DNA of 64,000 nt from Miltoncostaea sp036826475 (GCA_036826475.1 DAISWG010000017.1:1-64000); one strand, 5' to 3'. Positions 34,891 through 43,854 are shown, numbered from the stretch's first letter. Program-made: numbers and translations. The notes: generated by a model from the sequence alone, not told the origin.

Positions 34891-35163
34891 TCAGGAGTCG
34901 CAGCGGAAGGCGAACGCCGCGGACTGCGGCCGCTCCAGGTGACCGGCGTCCTTCATGATCGGCGGGACCTCGGGGTCGGAGACGAAGGCCTGCCAGCCCG
35001 CCTCGTCCCAGTCGAACACGGCCCAGATGCGGTCCTCGACGTTCGGGTCCTGGAACGTCATCACGCCCCGGCACCCGTGCTCCCTGCGCTTCTCGGCGCC
35101 GGGGCCGGAGAAGATGGCGCGGAAGCGGTCCAGATCCTCGTAGCGCGTCGTCGCGAGCACCAT
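34891..35163 (-). CDS. Small dimeric alpha/beta-barrel (ABM-like) protein
   Basis: A 90-residue protein: LATTRYEDLDRFRAIFSGPG, HGCRGVMTFQDPNVEDRIWA and VFDWDEAGWQAFVSDPEVPP show the strand-helix-strand pattern and the DWDEA-type motif of antibiotic-biosynthesis-monooxygenase-like small proteins. Its function is unknown. ATG 35161-35163 has GAGGAG upstream. It probably forms an operon with the AmiC-like gene 47 bp upstream. Confidence 0.65.
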   Translation of the reverse strand: MVLATTRYEDLDRFRAIFSGPGAEKRREHGCRGVMTFQDPNVEDRIWAVFDWDEAGWQAFVSDPEVPPIMKDAGHLERPQSAAFAFRCDS

Positions 35164-35210
35164 GATGGTCTCCTCGTCCTCGATGTGGGGTGGGTCGTGC
35201 GGGACCGGCG

Positions 35211-36350
35211 TCAGCCGGCGAGGGTGGGCGTCCCGACGGGACGCTCCCGGGGGTCGATGGCGCCGAGGTCCTCGACCACCTCGAAACGCCCCGCCCGGCA
35301 GCGGGCGATGTACATGTTCATGCGCGCGTGGTGCTGTCCGGGCACCATCGCCGCAGGGCCGCCCGGACCGTCGGCGATCGAGGTCCGGTCGAGGGCGGCG
35401 ACCACGTCGTCCTGGTCGAGCGAGCCGGCCTCCGTCACCGCGGCGGCCCACAGCCGCAGCCCGCGGTACAGGCCCGAGCACGCGCTGCCGCCCGTGAACA
35501 TGGCGTCGCCCGGGTAGAGCGCGTCGTACTGGGCCAGGAGCTTCCGGCTGAACGGGTCGCCGACGGCCTGGTAGTAGTCGAGGCAGCTGAACAACCCCTC
35601 GACGTGCGCCGCCGGCACCATGTTGAGGAAGTTCTCGTCGAAGTAGGTGCACACCAGGTGGCCGCCGCGGGCCTGGAACCCGGCGTCGTGGAGCTCCCGG
35701 AGGAACGGCGTGACGCCGGGCGGGACGATGGTGTTGAACACCACGTCCGCGCCGCTCGCGGCGATGCGATCGACGGTTGCCGCGTAGTCCATGTGGTCGA
35801 GGGGGTGGTACTCCTCGCCCACGATCGACCCGCCGTTCGCGGTGACCGCGTCCCGGACCCGCCCGTTCAGCACGTGCGGCCAGATGTAGTCGGCGGACGG
35901 CAGGTAGAACGTCCGCGCTCCCGTCTCCCGCATCAGCCACGGGATGAACGGGTCGACCTGCTGCGCCGGCACCGGGCCGGTGCAGAAGATGAGCGGGTCG
36001 GCCTCCTGCCCCTCGTACTGCTCGGGGTAGATGTAGAGGGTCCGGCCATCCGTCACGGCCGGGCCCTTGATGGCCTGGCGGGTGGAGCTGTAGATCCCGC
36101 CGAGGAGGACGTCCACGCGATCCTCCCCCACCAGCTTCGCGGCCTTCGCCGCCGCGACCGCGTCGTCGGTGGCGCCGTCCTCGATGATCAGCCGGACGCT
36201 CCGCCCCAGCAGGCCGCCGCGGGCATTGATGTCGCCGACGACCATCCTTGCCACGTTCGCGTTGGCCAGCCCCACGAACGAGAGCGGGCCGGTCTGGTCG
36301 GCGATGACCCCCACGGTGATGGGGCCATCGCCCTCCGTCGTCCTCACCAT
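35211..36350 (-). CDS. AmiC/UrtA-like substrate-binding protein without a signal peptide
   Basis: A 379-residue type I periplasmic-binding fold: ITVGVIADQTGPLSFVGLAN at the start, ARMVVGDINARGGLLGR, KLVGEDRVDVLLGGIYSSTR and EQYEGQEADPLIFCTGPVPA follow the amide/urea-binding AmiC and UrtA order. The ATG at 36348-36350 has a strong GGAGGAG and nothing hydrophobic comes first, so it stays in the cytoplasm like AmiC, the amide sensor that controls the amidase regulator AmiR. It is divergent from an HD-LuxR regulator, which supports a sensory rather than a transport role. Confidence 0.72.
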   Translation of the reverse strand: MVRTTEGDGPITVGVIADQTGPLSFVGLANANVARMVVGDINARGGLLGRSVRLIIEDGATDDAVAAAKAAKLVGEDRVDVLLGGIYSSTRQAIKGPAVTDGRTLYIYPEQYEGQEADPLIFCTGPVPAQQVDPFIPWLMRETGARTFYLPSADYIWPHVLNGRVRDAVTANGGSIVGEEYHPLDHMDYAATVDRIAASGADVVFNTIVPPGVTPFLRELHDAGFQARGGHLVCTYFDENFLNMVPAAHVEGLFSCLDYYQAVGDPFSRKLLAQYDALYPGDAMFTGGSACSGLYRGLRLWAAAVTEAGSLDQDDVVAALDRTSIADGPGGPAAMVPGQHHARMNMYIARCRAGRFEVVEDLGAIDPRERPVGTPTLAG

Positions 36351-36396
36351 GTCTCCTCCCTCCTGCGGCGCCCCGCCGTTGCGGCCGCGCCTCGAG

Positions 36397-38007
36397 TTGG
36401 GGGATGCTCACCCGGCCGGGCGGGTCGAGACATCGGGAGGACGCCCTATCTCCGGCCCCCAACTCCGGCTCGCCGAGCTCGTCGCCACGCTCGCGCTGGC
36501 CCAGGACAACGCCTTCGGGCAGCCGCTCGAGTCGCAGCTGCGCTCGTGTCTGCTCGCGTCGTGGATGTGCGAGGAGGCGAGGTTCGACGCGGAGGTCGGC
36601 GAGACCGTCTACTGGGTCGCGCTGCTGCGCTACATCGGCTGCACCGGCCACGCCCACGAGGTCGCCACCCTCTTCGGGGACGAGATCCCCATCCGGGGCC
36701 GCACGCTGATCCACGACGCCGGCGACCCGGCCGAGGTGATGGGCGACGTCGTCGCGTTCGCCACCGCGGGCCGCACGCCGGACGAGCGCGACGAGATCGT
36801 CCTCCGGATCCGGGAGACGGGCCACGCGTGGGCGGTGCACAACTTCACGTCCGGCTGCGAGGTGGCCGACATGATCGTGTCCCGCCTCGACGTGGACCCC
36901 GCCGTCCGGGAGGCCCTCGACTTCACCTTCGAGCGCTGGAACGGCACGGGCTTCCCCGGCCACCGCGGCGGCGAGGCCATCCCCCTCCCGATGCGCGTCG
37001 TCCACGTGAGCCACGACATGGAGGCGATCGCCCGGACCCGCTCCCCGGCGGATGCCGTCGCCGCGGCGCGCGACCGCCGCGACCGCACGTACGACCCGGA
37101 CCTGGCCGACCTGTTCGCCGAGCACGGCGCGGCGTGGTTCGACCGCCTCGCGCGCACCGAGCCGTGGGACGCCGTGCTGGCCCTCGAGCCCGAGCCGCAC
37201 CGCATGCTGGCCGGCGAGGAGCTCGACGACGCCCTGCTGGTCGTCGCCGACTTCATCGACCTGAAGTCGCCCTGGTCCGGGGGGCACGCCCGCCGCTGCG
37301 CGAAGCTCGCCGCCGACGCCGCCCGTGTGCTGGGCTTCACCGAGGACGGCGTGACCACCCTCCGCCGCGCCGCCCTCGTCCACGACGCGGGGACCACCGG
37401 CGTGTCCAACGCCATCCTCGACAAGCCCGGCCCGCTCACGCGATCCGAGTTCGACCGGGTCGAGCTCCACACGATGCTCACGGAGCAGATGCTGCGGCGC
37501 TCGCCCGCGCTGGCGGCGCTGAACCCCGTGGCCGCCGGGCACCACGAGCGGTGCGACGGGTCGGGCTACCACCGCCGCACGCGGTCGGCGGCGGGCGACG
37601 CCGGGGCGTGCGTCCTGGCCGCGACGGAGGTCTACGTGGGCCTCACCACCGACCGGGCGGACCGGCCCGCGTTCGCCGACGACGACGCCGCCGCCGAGCT
37701 GCGCCGCCTCGAGGCGGAGGGCCTGCTGGAGCCGCGAGCGACCCGCGCGGTGCTGGTGGCCGCCGGCCACGGCGAGCCGGCGGGCCGGGTCCGGCGCCGC
37801 CCCCAGCACCCCGCCGGCCTCTCGCCGCGGGAGGTCGAGGTGCTGCGCCTCGCCGCCCGGGGCCTCACGACACGCGAGATCGCGGACGACCTGGTGATCT
37901 CACCGAAGACGGTCGACCACCACATCCAGCACATCTACCCCAAGATCGGCGTCTCCACGCGCGCCGCGGCGGCGCTGTGGGCCATCCAGAACGAGGTGGT
38001 GCGCTAG
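36397..38007 (+). CDS. HD-domain LuxR-type transcriptional regulator
   Basis: About 520-536 residues. The N-terminal part (ELVATLALAQDNAFGQPLES) and a first HD-like region lead to a second HD domain with ALVHDAGTTGV and HHERCDGSGYHR, a degenerate HD-GYP. The C-terminal LuxR helix-turn-helix is clear: LSPREVEVLRLAARGLTTRE IADD then SPKTVDHHIQ. TTG 36397 is the only standard upstream start but has no ribosome-binding site. A strong GGGAGGA lies six bases before an ATC at 36448, exactly where relatives would be expected to start. It overlaps the convergent DUF1801 gene by 4 bp (CTAG). It probably responds to the ligand sensed by the divergent AmiC-like protein. Confidence 0.8.
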   Translation: MGDAHPAGRVETSGGRPISGPQLRLAELVATLALAQDNAFGQPLESQLRSCLLASWMCEEARFDAEVGETVYWVALLRYIGCTGHAHEVATLFGDEIPIRGRTLIHDAGDPAEVMGDVVAFATAGRTPDERDEIVLRIRETGHAWAVHNFTSGCEVADMIVSRLDVDPAVREALDFTFERWNGTGFPGHRGGEAIPLPMRVVHVSHDMEAIARTRSPADAVAAARDRRDRTYDPDLADLFAEHGAAWFDRLARTEPWDAVLALEPEPHRMLAGEELDDALLVVADFIDLKSPWSGGHARRCAKLAADAARVLGFTEDGVTTLRRAALVHDAGTTGVSNAILDKPGPLTRSEFDRVELHTMLTEQMLRRSPALAALNPVAAGHHERCDGSGYHRRTRSAAGDAGACVLAATEVYVGLTTDRADRPAFADDDAAAELRRLEAEGLLEPRATRAVLVAAGHGEPAGRVRRRPQHPAGLSPREVEVLRLAARGLTTREIADDLVISPKTVDHHIQHIYPKIGVSTRAAAALWAIQNEVVR

Positions 38008-38396
38008 GGCGAGCCGGCCCGGCCGGCCGAGTTCAGGTCGATCGCCGCGCGGACGAGGGCCCGGAACGCGTCCGCATCGACCTCCTCGCCTTCGCCGATG
38101 TCGATCGCCCGGCGGACGTTGCCGTCCAGGCTGGAGTTGAAGAGCCCGGCGGGGTCCTCGAGGGACGCCCCTTTGGCGAAGGTGAGCTTCACCTTGTCCT
38201 TGTACGACTCGCCGGTGCAGATGATCCCGTCGTGCTCCCAGACGGGGGTGCCCTTCCACTTCCACGTCTCCACGACGTCGGGATCCTCCTCGTGGATGAG
38301 CCCGCGCATCCGCGCCAGCGTGTCGCCGCGCCAATCGGCGAGCCCGGCGACCCGCTCGTCGATCAGCTCTGATGCCGGCCGCTCCGATCCGCTCAT
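38004..38396 (-). CDS. DUF1801 protein
   Basis: A 130-residue protein with the DUF1801 motifs: EDPDVVETWKWKGTPVWEHD near residue 37 and KDKVKLTFAKGASLEDPAGL near 65. The family has a YdhG-like fold and unknown function. ATG 38396 starts it. Its stop shares four bases with the stop of the convergent HD-LuxR gene. Confidence 0.88.
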   Translation of the reverse strand: MSGSERPASELIDERVAGLADWRGDTLARMRGLIHEEDPDVVETWKWKGTPVWEHDGIICTGESYKDKVKLTFAKGASLEDPAGLFNSSLDGNVRRAIDIGEGEEVDADAFRALVRAAIDLNSAGRAGSP

Positions 38397-38522
38397 GTCG
38401 CCTCCCGGTCCGCTCGACCGCCGATCCTACGGCCCCGGCGCGCCCGCCACCGCCGCCGTTCACCCGGGTGGTCACCGTGAGCCGGGCGGGCGGGACCGCG
38501 GGGGTGCAGAGGATCCCGGGGC

Positions 38523-39320
38523 ATGTTCTTCCGCGTCGACACCGTCGTGCTCTGGATCCTCGTCTTCGCGCTCATGCTGGGCGCGACGGCCCTGGGGCTC
38601 CTGGCGGGACGGCTGCTGCGCCGCCACTCCGACGGCCTCCGGGAGCCCATCGGGGTGGTCCAGGGCGCGCTGCTCGGGTTCGTCGCGCTGATCCTGGCCT
38701 TCGGGCTGAGCCTCGCCGTCGGGCGCTACGAGACCCGGAGGGCCGCCACGGTCGACGAGGCCAACGCGATCGGGACGACCTACCTGCGCGCCCAGACGCT
38801 GCTGGAGCCGCAGCGCTCAGCGTCCCTCGCGCTGCTGCGGCCCTACACCGACGCGACCATCCGCCTGTCCCACGAGCCGCCCGGCTCCGCCGGGTTCCGG
38901 CGCACCCTGGCCGAGGCCGGGGTCATGCAACGGCGCCTCTGGGCGCTCGCCGGGGAGGCGCTCGACCGCAGCCCGGACGCCAGCGCGCCGCGACTGTACG
39001 TCGAGACGCTCAACGAGACCTTCGACGCGCTCAGCACCCGCGCCGCCGCGCTCGACAACCGGGTCCCCGGCCCCGTCCTGGCCGTGGAGGTCGGGGGCGC
39101 CGCGGCGTCCCTCTTCCTGCTGGCCCTGTACCTGGCGTTCGTGGGGCGCGGCACCACCACCGTCGTGGCCGCCGCGGCCCTCGTCGCCCTGCTGCTGCTC
39201 ATCACGTTCGACCTGGACCGCCCCGTTCGCGGGCTCATCACGGTGCCCGACACGCCCCTCGTGGCGGCGCGGGCGGAGATGGCCCTCCCGCCCGCGGCGG
39301 CCGCGCCCGCCCCGCCGTGA
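38523..39320 (+). CDS. DUF4239 (bestrophin-like) membrane protein
   Basis: A 265-residue protein with two N-terminal helices, a helical extramembrane domain and two or three C-terminal helices. GVVQGALLGFVALILAFGLS, YETRRAATVDEANAIGTTYL and the conserved Arg/Glu spacing in it match the bestrophin-like DUF4239 family. Channel activity is not shown for the family. The ATG at 38523 has GGATCCCGGGGC before it, only a weak match to a ribosome-binding site. Confidence 0.82.
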   Translation: MFFRVDTVVLWILVFALMLGATALGLLAGRLLRRHSDGLREPIGVVQGALLGFVALILAFGLSLAVGRYETRRAATVDEANAIGTTYLRAQTLLEPQRSASLALLRPYTDATIRLSHEPPGSAGFRRTLAEAGVMQRRLWALAGEALDRSPDASAPRLYVETLNETFDALSTRAAALDNRVPGPVLAVEVGGAAASLFLLALYLAFVGRGTTTVVAAAALVALLLLITFDLDRPVRGLITVPDTPLVAARAEMALPPAAAAPAPP

Positions 39321-39432
39321 CGCCGCCGAGGCTCACCCCATCGGGACGATGGCGGCGCAGGACGTTCGTCTTAGTCTCGGCCAGGCCGCGGCGGGATCGC
39401 GGCCGGACGGCCGGACCACCTGGGAGCACGTG

Positions 39433-40830
39433 ATGTCACCACTGCACAGCGGCGCCGACGGCGGCGCGCACCTCTCCGTCAACCCCGTCTTCGCCCGGAC
39501 GGGCGAGCGCGAGGCCGTCCCGAAGTACCGGATGCGCGAGGCGCCGATGCAGCCGAGCACGGCGTACCAGATCGTCCACGACGAGGTGTCGATGGACGGC
39601 AACGCCCGCTTCAACCTGGCGACGTTCGTGACCACCTGGATGGAGGACGAGGCGACGCGCCTCATGACCGAGTCCTTCCAGAAGAACATGATCGACAAGG
39701 ACGAGTACCCGCAGACCGCCGAGATCGAGAAGCGGTGCGTCGCGATGCTCGCCGACCTCTGGAACGCGCCCGACGCGGAGAACGCGGTCGGCACCTCGGC
39801 GATCGGCTCGTCGGAGGCCTGCATGCTCGCCGGCATGGCCCTCAAGCGCCGCTGGCAGGTGGCGCGCAAGGCCGCCGGGAAGCCTGCCGACGCGCCCAAC
39901 ATCGTGTTCGGCTCGAACGTCCAGGTCGTGTGGGAGAAGTTCGCCCGGTACTGGGAGGTCGAGCCCCGGTACGTCCCGGTCGAGGGCGACGTGTTCCACC
40001 TCACGCCCGACCGGATGACCGACTACATCGACGAGAACACGATCGGCGTGGTCGCGATCCTGGGGTCCACCTACGACGGCTCCTACGAGCCGGTCAGCGA
40101 GATCGCCGCCGCCCTCGACGCGCTCGCCGACGGCGGCGGCCCGGACGTCCCGCTCCACATCGACGGGGCCTCCGGCGGCTTCGTGGCGCCGTTCATCCAG
40201 AAGGACATGCCGGCGTGGGACTTCCGCCTGCCGCGGGTGGCGAGCATCTCCGCCTCGGGCCACAAGTACGGGCTCGTCTACCCGGGCGTCGGCTGGGTGC
40301 TGTGGCGCGAGGCCGCCAACGTCCCGGAGGACCTGATCTTCCACGTCAACTACCTGGGCGGCGACATGCCGACCCTCGCGCTCAACTTCTCGCGCCCCGG
40401 CTCCCAGGTGGTGGCCCAGTACTACAACTTCCTCCGCCTCGGGCTGGAGGGCTACCGGCTGGTGCACCAGACCTGCCAGGACGTCGCGCTGCACATGTCG
40501 TCGGCGATCGAGGCGACCGGGCGGTTCCGGCTGATCACCCGCGGCGACGAGCTGCCCCTCTTCGCGTTCGCGCTCAACGAGGACGAGAAGCGCTTCACGG
40601 TCTACGACCTGTCGGCGAAGCTGCGCGAGTGGGGCTGGCAGGTGCCGGCGTACACGATGCCGCCGAACCGCGAGGACCTCTCCATCCTGCGCGTCGTGGT
40701 GCGCAACGGGCTCAGCCACGACATGGCCGACATGTTCCTGGAGGACCTCCAGAAGGCCCTCGCCTGGTTCGACGACCTCGACGCCCCCATGCCGCACGCC
40801 CGGGAGACCCCCACGGCCTTCGCACACTAG
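39433..40830 (+). CDS. gadB: Glutamate decarboxylase
   Basis: A 465-residue PLP enzyme converting glutamate to GABA and CO2, which uses up a proton. Family motifs are NARFNLATFVTTWMEDEATR near residue 58, IGSSEACMLAGMALKRRWQ near 120, LHIDGASGGFVAPFI near 240 and SISASGHKYGLVYPGVGW near 270, with the PLP Lys at about 278. Length and order are those of GadA/GadB. The ATG follows GGGAG; a GTG three bases earlier is possible. The next gene starts directly after the stop. No GABA antiporter (GadC) is seen nearby. Confidence 0.95.
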   Translation: MSPLHSGADGGAHLSVNPVFARTGEREAVPKYRMREAPMQPSTAYQIVHDEVSMDGNARFNLATFVTTWMEDEATRLMTESFQKNMIDKDEYPQTAEIEKRCVAMLADLWNAPDAENAVGTSAIGSSEACMLAGMALKRRWQVARKAAGKPADAPNIVFGSNVQVVWEKFARYWEVEPRYVPVEGDVFHLTPDRMTDYIDENTIGVVAILGSTYDGSYEPVSEIAAALDALADGGGPDVPLHIDGASGGFVAPFIQKDMPAWDFRLPRVASISASGHKYGLVYPGVGWVLWREAANVPEDLIFHVNYLGGDMPTLALNFSRPGSQVVAQYYNFLRLGLEGYRLVHQTCQDVALHMSSAIEATGRFRLITRGDELPLFAFALNEDEKRFTVYDLSAKLREWGWQVPAYTMPPNREDLSILRVVVRNGLSHDMADMFLEDLQKALAWFDDLDAPMPHARETPTAFAH

Positions 40831-41652
40831 GTGGAGGCGGTCGATCAGCGGGCCGGCGTCGCCGGCCCGCGGCGCCTGCGCAAGGGCCGCAACCTGCTGA
40901 CCGCCCGGATGGCGGGGCGGATCATCCGGACGGAGCGCACCTTCTGGGCGCCGCACCGCATCGGGTGGTGGACGGGCGCGCTCTTCGCGGTGGGCTCCAC
41001 CCTGTTCCTGGTGCCGTCGCTGCCGGCGGCGCCGGAGGTGGCGTCGGTCGAGGCGATCGCGATCACCTACTTCATCGGGTCGATCTTCTTCACCGCCGCC
41101 GGCTACACGTGCTACCTGGAGGTGCTGAACGCCGACCGCGAGCACCGCCCCGGCGAGACCGGCACGCGCTGGTTCGGATGGGAGCCCGGGGAGGCCGGGT
41201 TCTGGGCGGCCACCATCCAGTCGATCGGGACCCTGTGCTTCAACGTCAGCACCCTGCTGGCGATCTGGGACGTCTTCGGCGCCCGCGGCGAGGACCTGCT
41301 GGTGTGGGCGCCCGACGCCTACGGCTCCATCTGCTTCCTCGTGGCGAGCTGGATCGCGGTGCGCGAGGTCTGCGGCGGCGGCCGACCGTGGTGGACGCCC
41401 CGGCGCCACGAATGGCAGGTCGCGTGGCTCAACATGCTCGGCTCGGTGGCGTTCGGCGCGTCGGCCGTCGCCGCCTACGTGGTGCAGGACACCGGCGAGT
41501 TGCGCAACGCCGCCCTTGCGACGTCCGGGACCCTCGTCGGGGCGATCTGCTTCCTGGCGGGGGCGATCCTGCTGATGCCGGAGGCCGCCGTCGACGAGGA
41601 CCACGATTGGCTCGACGCCCGCCTGGAGGCCGCCCGCGACGCGGTCACGTGA
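40831..41652 (+). CDS. Membrane protein, YrhK-like
   Basis: About 273 residues with six to seven helices. IGWWTGALFAVGSTLFLVPS and ITYFIGSIFFTAAGYTCYLE resemble the two-helix YrhK unit, and a similar pair recurs near the C-terminus. The GTG start abuts the gadB stop, so the two are cotranscribed. Function unknown; a role linked to acid or membrane stress is only suggested by the neighbour. It overlaps the convergent DUF1345 gene by 8 bp. Confidence 0.65.
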   Translation: MEAVDQRAGVAGPRRLRKGRNLLTARMAGRIIRTERTFWAPHRIGWWTGALFAVGSTLFLVPSLPAAPEVASVEAIAITYFIGSIFFTAAGYTCYLEVLNADREHRPGETGTRWFGWEPGEAGFWAATIQSIGTLCFNVSTLLAIWDVFGARGEDLLVWAPDAYGSICFLVASWIAVREVCGGGRPWWTPRRHEWQVAWLNMLGSVAFGASAVAAYVVQDTGELRNAALATSGTLVGAICFLAGAILLMPEAAVDEDHDWLDARLEAARDAVT

Positions 41653-42301
41653 ACGCGTTGACCGACCGCGCCACGACCAGGGTGAACAGCGCCAGCGCCA
41701 CCGTCGCCTGGACCAGCATCGTGTACTTGGCCCGGTGCGTCAGCGGCATCACGTCGGTGGGGCTGAACGCCGTCGCGTTGGTGAAGCCGAGGTGCAGGTA
41801 GTCCATGAACACGGGCCGCCAGCCGGGCGGCATGACCTCGGGACTCAGCTGCTGGGTGAACGCGAAGTCCGGGGGGCCGGCGCGGCCCTGCCCGCGCGCC
41901 AGCGGGCCGCCCGCATCCATCAGCCAGTAGAGGAGCCCGAACGAGAGGTTGTTCCCGAGCCACACGACCACGGCGGCGGCGAGGAGGGGACCGGCCTCGT
42001 TCGCGACCCCGGTTCCCTCGATCAGGTCCTTGGTGAGCACGCCCGTCCCGTAGAGGGCCGAGAGGGCCAGCAGCGACACGATGACGAGCGCCACGCGGTG
42101 GCGGCGGCGGGCCTCGATGCCGCTGCTCGGGTTCACGGTGACCAGGGCGACGACCAGGATCGCCTCCAGCACTGGGACCAGCCACGGCATCCGCACGACC
42201 TGGGTCGTCCCCGGCAACCAGAGGTGCACGGTGATGTGGGCGACCATGAACAGCAGCACCGCGAGCACCGGCGGCCAACGCGACTCGCCGATCGCGGACA
42301 C
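41645..42301 (-). CDS. DUF1345 membrane protein
   Basis: A 218-residue protein with six to seven helices. WLGNNLSFGLLYWLMDAGGP near residue 115 and the ending YLHLGFTNATAFSPTDVMPL with THRAKYTMLVQATVALALF are DUF1345 hallmarks. The family is uncharacterised. The GTG start at 42299-42301 lies 26 bp past the methyltransferase stop, and they may share a transcript. Confidence 0.85.
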   Translation of the reverse strand: MSAIGESRWPPVLAVLLFMVAHITVHLWLPGTTQVVRMPWLVPVLEAILVVALVTVNPSSGIEARRRHRVALVIVSLLALSALYGTGVLTKDLIEGTGVANEAGPLLAAAVVVWLGNNLSFGLLYWLMDAGGPLARGQGRAGPPDFAFTQQLSPEVMPPGWRPVFMDYLHLGFTNATAFSPTDVMPLTHRAKYTMLVQATVALALFTLVVARSVNAFT

Positions 42302-42327
42302 GTCGTCCGCGCGGCGGACGTCCCCGA

Positions 42328-43140
42328 TCAGGCGGGGCCCCCGCCCTCATCGGGCCGGCGGGCCACGGCGAACAGCTTGCAGTAGTCGTAGACGAAGCCG
42401 TCGGGGCCGGCGGCCTCCCGCAGCGCCGCCTCGATGCGCTGGTCGAGCTCGCTGAACCCGCCCGGCGGGTTGCCCAGCAGGTGCCCGGCCACCGCGCGGG
42501 TGCGGGCCATGAACGCGTCGGGGTGGGTGGCGCGCCGGCGCCGCTCGATCCACACGTCGAGCGGCTCGAGCCCCGCCGCGCGCAGCGCGTCGGCCATCTG
42601 GTCGACGTCGAGCTGGTTGACGGCGAACCAGCCGGTCCACTCCGCCGGCGCACCCATCCGCTCCAGCAGCTCGCGCCAGGCCTCCTCGCCCCCGGCGCCC
42701 GCCGTCAGGATCCCCATGACGCCGCCGGGCCGCAGCGCGCGCGCCATCCGGACCACGGCGCCGGGCTTGTCCGGGAACCAGTGGAGCGCCATCGCGCAGA
42801 TGACCGCGTCGAACGCGTCGTCGGGCACGTCCATGGCCATCACGTCCTCGGCACGCAACTCGATCTCGACGCCGGGGAACTCCGCCCGCTTGGCGGCGAA
42901 GACCTCCAGCATGCCCTCGGCGGGGTCGACCCCGACCAGCGCCTCGACGTCGAAGCGGCGGAGCATCGCCGCCGACGAGAAGCCCGTGCCGCAGCCCACG
43001 TCGAGGACCCGGCGGTAATGGCCCTCCGGCAGCGACATCACCAGCCGCTCCGATCCGGCGATGTTGTGCCGCACGGCGTCGTCGTACGACCCGGCACCCT
43101 TGCTGAAGCCCTCTGGCGCGTTGCTGGAAGTCGTCGTCAT
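42328..43140 (-). CDS. Class I SAM-dependent methyltransferase
   Basis: A 270-residue enzyme. Motif I is VLDVGCGTGFSSAAMLRRFD near residue 45, with VGVDPAEGMLEVF, ELRAEDVMAMDVPDDAFDAV and ALRPGGVMGIL as the next SAM-fold motifs. It opens KGAGSYDDAVRHNIAGSERL as in UbiE/biotin-type methyltransferases. The substrate is unknown. It starts at ATG 43138-43140. Confidence 0.85.
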   Translation of the reverse strand: MTTTSSNAPEGFSKGAGSYDDAVRHNIAGSERLVMSLPEGHYRRVLDVGCGTGFSSAAMLRRFDVEALVGVDPAEGMLEVFAAKRAEFPGVEIELRAEDVMAMDVPDDAFDAVICAMALHWFPDKPGAVVRMARALRPGGVMGILTAGAGGEEAWRELLERMGAPAEWTGWFAVNQLDVDQMADALRAAGLEPLDVWIERRRRATHPDAFMARTRAVAGHLLGNPPGGFSELDQRIEAALREAAGPDGFVYDYCKLFAVARRPDEGGGPA

Positions 43141-43279
43141 GGCCGCAGTCTGCCGGACGGTGACGACGGCTTCGGGAAGGCCGCACCCACGAGGTCGCGT
43201 TCCCGGACGCCGGCGGGCGGCCACGGCCGGAGGATGCCCACGTCACTGCATCCTGGCCCCAGGCCGACCCGGAGGAGAC

Positions 43280-43810
43280 ATGACCCGCCGACCGATCGCC
43301 CTCAGCGCCGCAGCCGCGGTCCTCGCCGCCGGCGTCCTCGCCACCGCCGCATGCGGCGGCGACGACGACTCGGCGTCCCCGGCCACGGCCCCGGCCGCCA
43401 CGGCCCCGGCCACGGCGCCGGCCGCCACGACGCCCGCGACCACCGCGCCCGCGACCACGGGACCCGCCGCGACCGCGACCGCGGTCACGGTCGCCCTCGG
43501 CACGCCGAAGGAGTTCTCGCTGGTCCCGAGCGTCCCGTCCGTGGCCGCCGGCAAGGTCACCTTCACGGTCACCAACTCCGGGAAGATCCTGCACGAGATG
43601 GTCGTGGTCCCCTCCCCCGATGGCGCCGCGTCGCTCAAGGAGCCCGACGGCACCGCCTCGGAGGCGGGCTCGCTGGGCGAGGCGCCCGACGTGGAGACGG
43701 GCCAGACGACGAGCTTCACCGTGACGATGAAGCCGGGGAAGTACACGCTCCTCTGCAACCTGCCCGGCCACTTCGCCAACGGGATGTACGCGGACTTCAC
43801 CGTGAACTAG
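43280..43810 (+). CDS. Cupredoxin lipoprotein
   Basis: A 176-residue exported copper protein. A signal peptide with lipobox TAAC is followed by a 45-residue Ala/Thr/Pro-rich spacer. The cupredoxin domain has a His in ILHEMVVV and the Cys-x4-His-x4-Met set in LLCNLPGHFANGMYADFTV, the full set of type 1 copper ligands in sulfocyanin/auracyanin-like proteins. It probably carries electrons outside the membrane. The ATG follows GGAGGA. No partner oxidase is adjacent. Confidence 0.85.
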   Translation: MTRRPIALSAAAAVLAAGVLATAACGGDDDSASPATAPAATAPATAPAATTPATTAPATTGPAATATAVTVALGTPKEFSLVPSVPSVAAGKVTFTVTNSGKILHEMVVVPSPDGAASLKEPDGTASEAGSLGEAPDVETGQTTSFTVTMKPGKYTLLCNLPGHFANGMYADFTVN

Positions 43811-43819
43811 CGGGGTCGC

Positions 43820-43854
43820 GCGGTCGGCGCCGGGCGTAGGGTGGCGCCGACCGC
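43820..43854. terminator. Hairpin after the cupredoxin gene
   Basis: A perfect 12-bp stem (GCGGTCGGCGCC / GGCGCCGACCGC) with an 11-base loop lies 10 bases past the stop. No clear T-run follows. Confidence 0.6.

Noticed and set aside
43390..43480. GC-rich repeated triplets in the cupredoxin gene as a CRISPR or microsatellite array
   Set aside because: They encode an Ala/Thr/Pro spacer in a lipoprotein; repeats vary and there are no spacers. No CRISPR array was found anywhere in the window.
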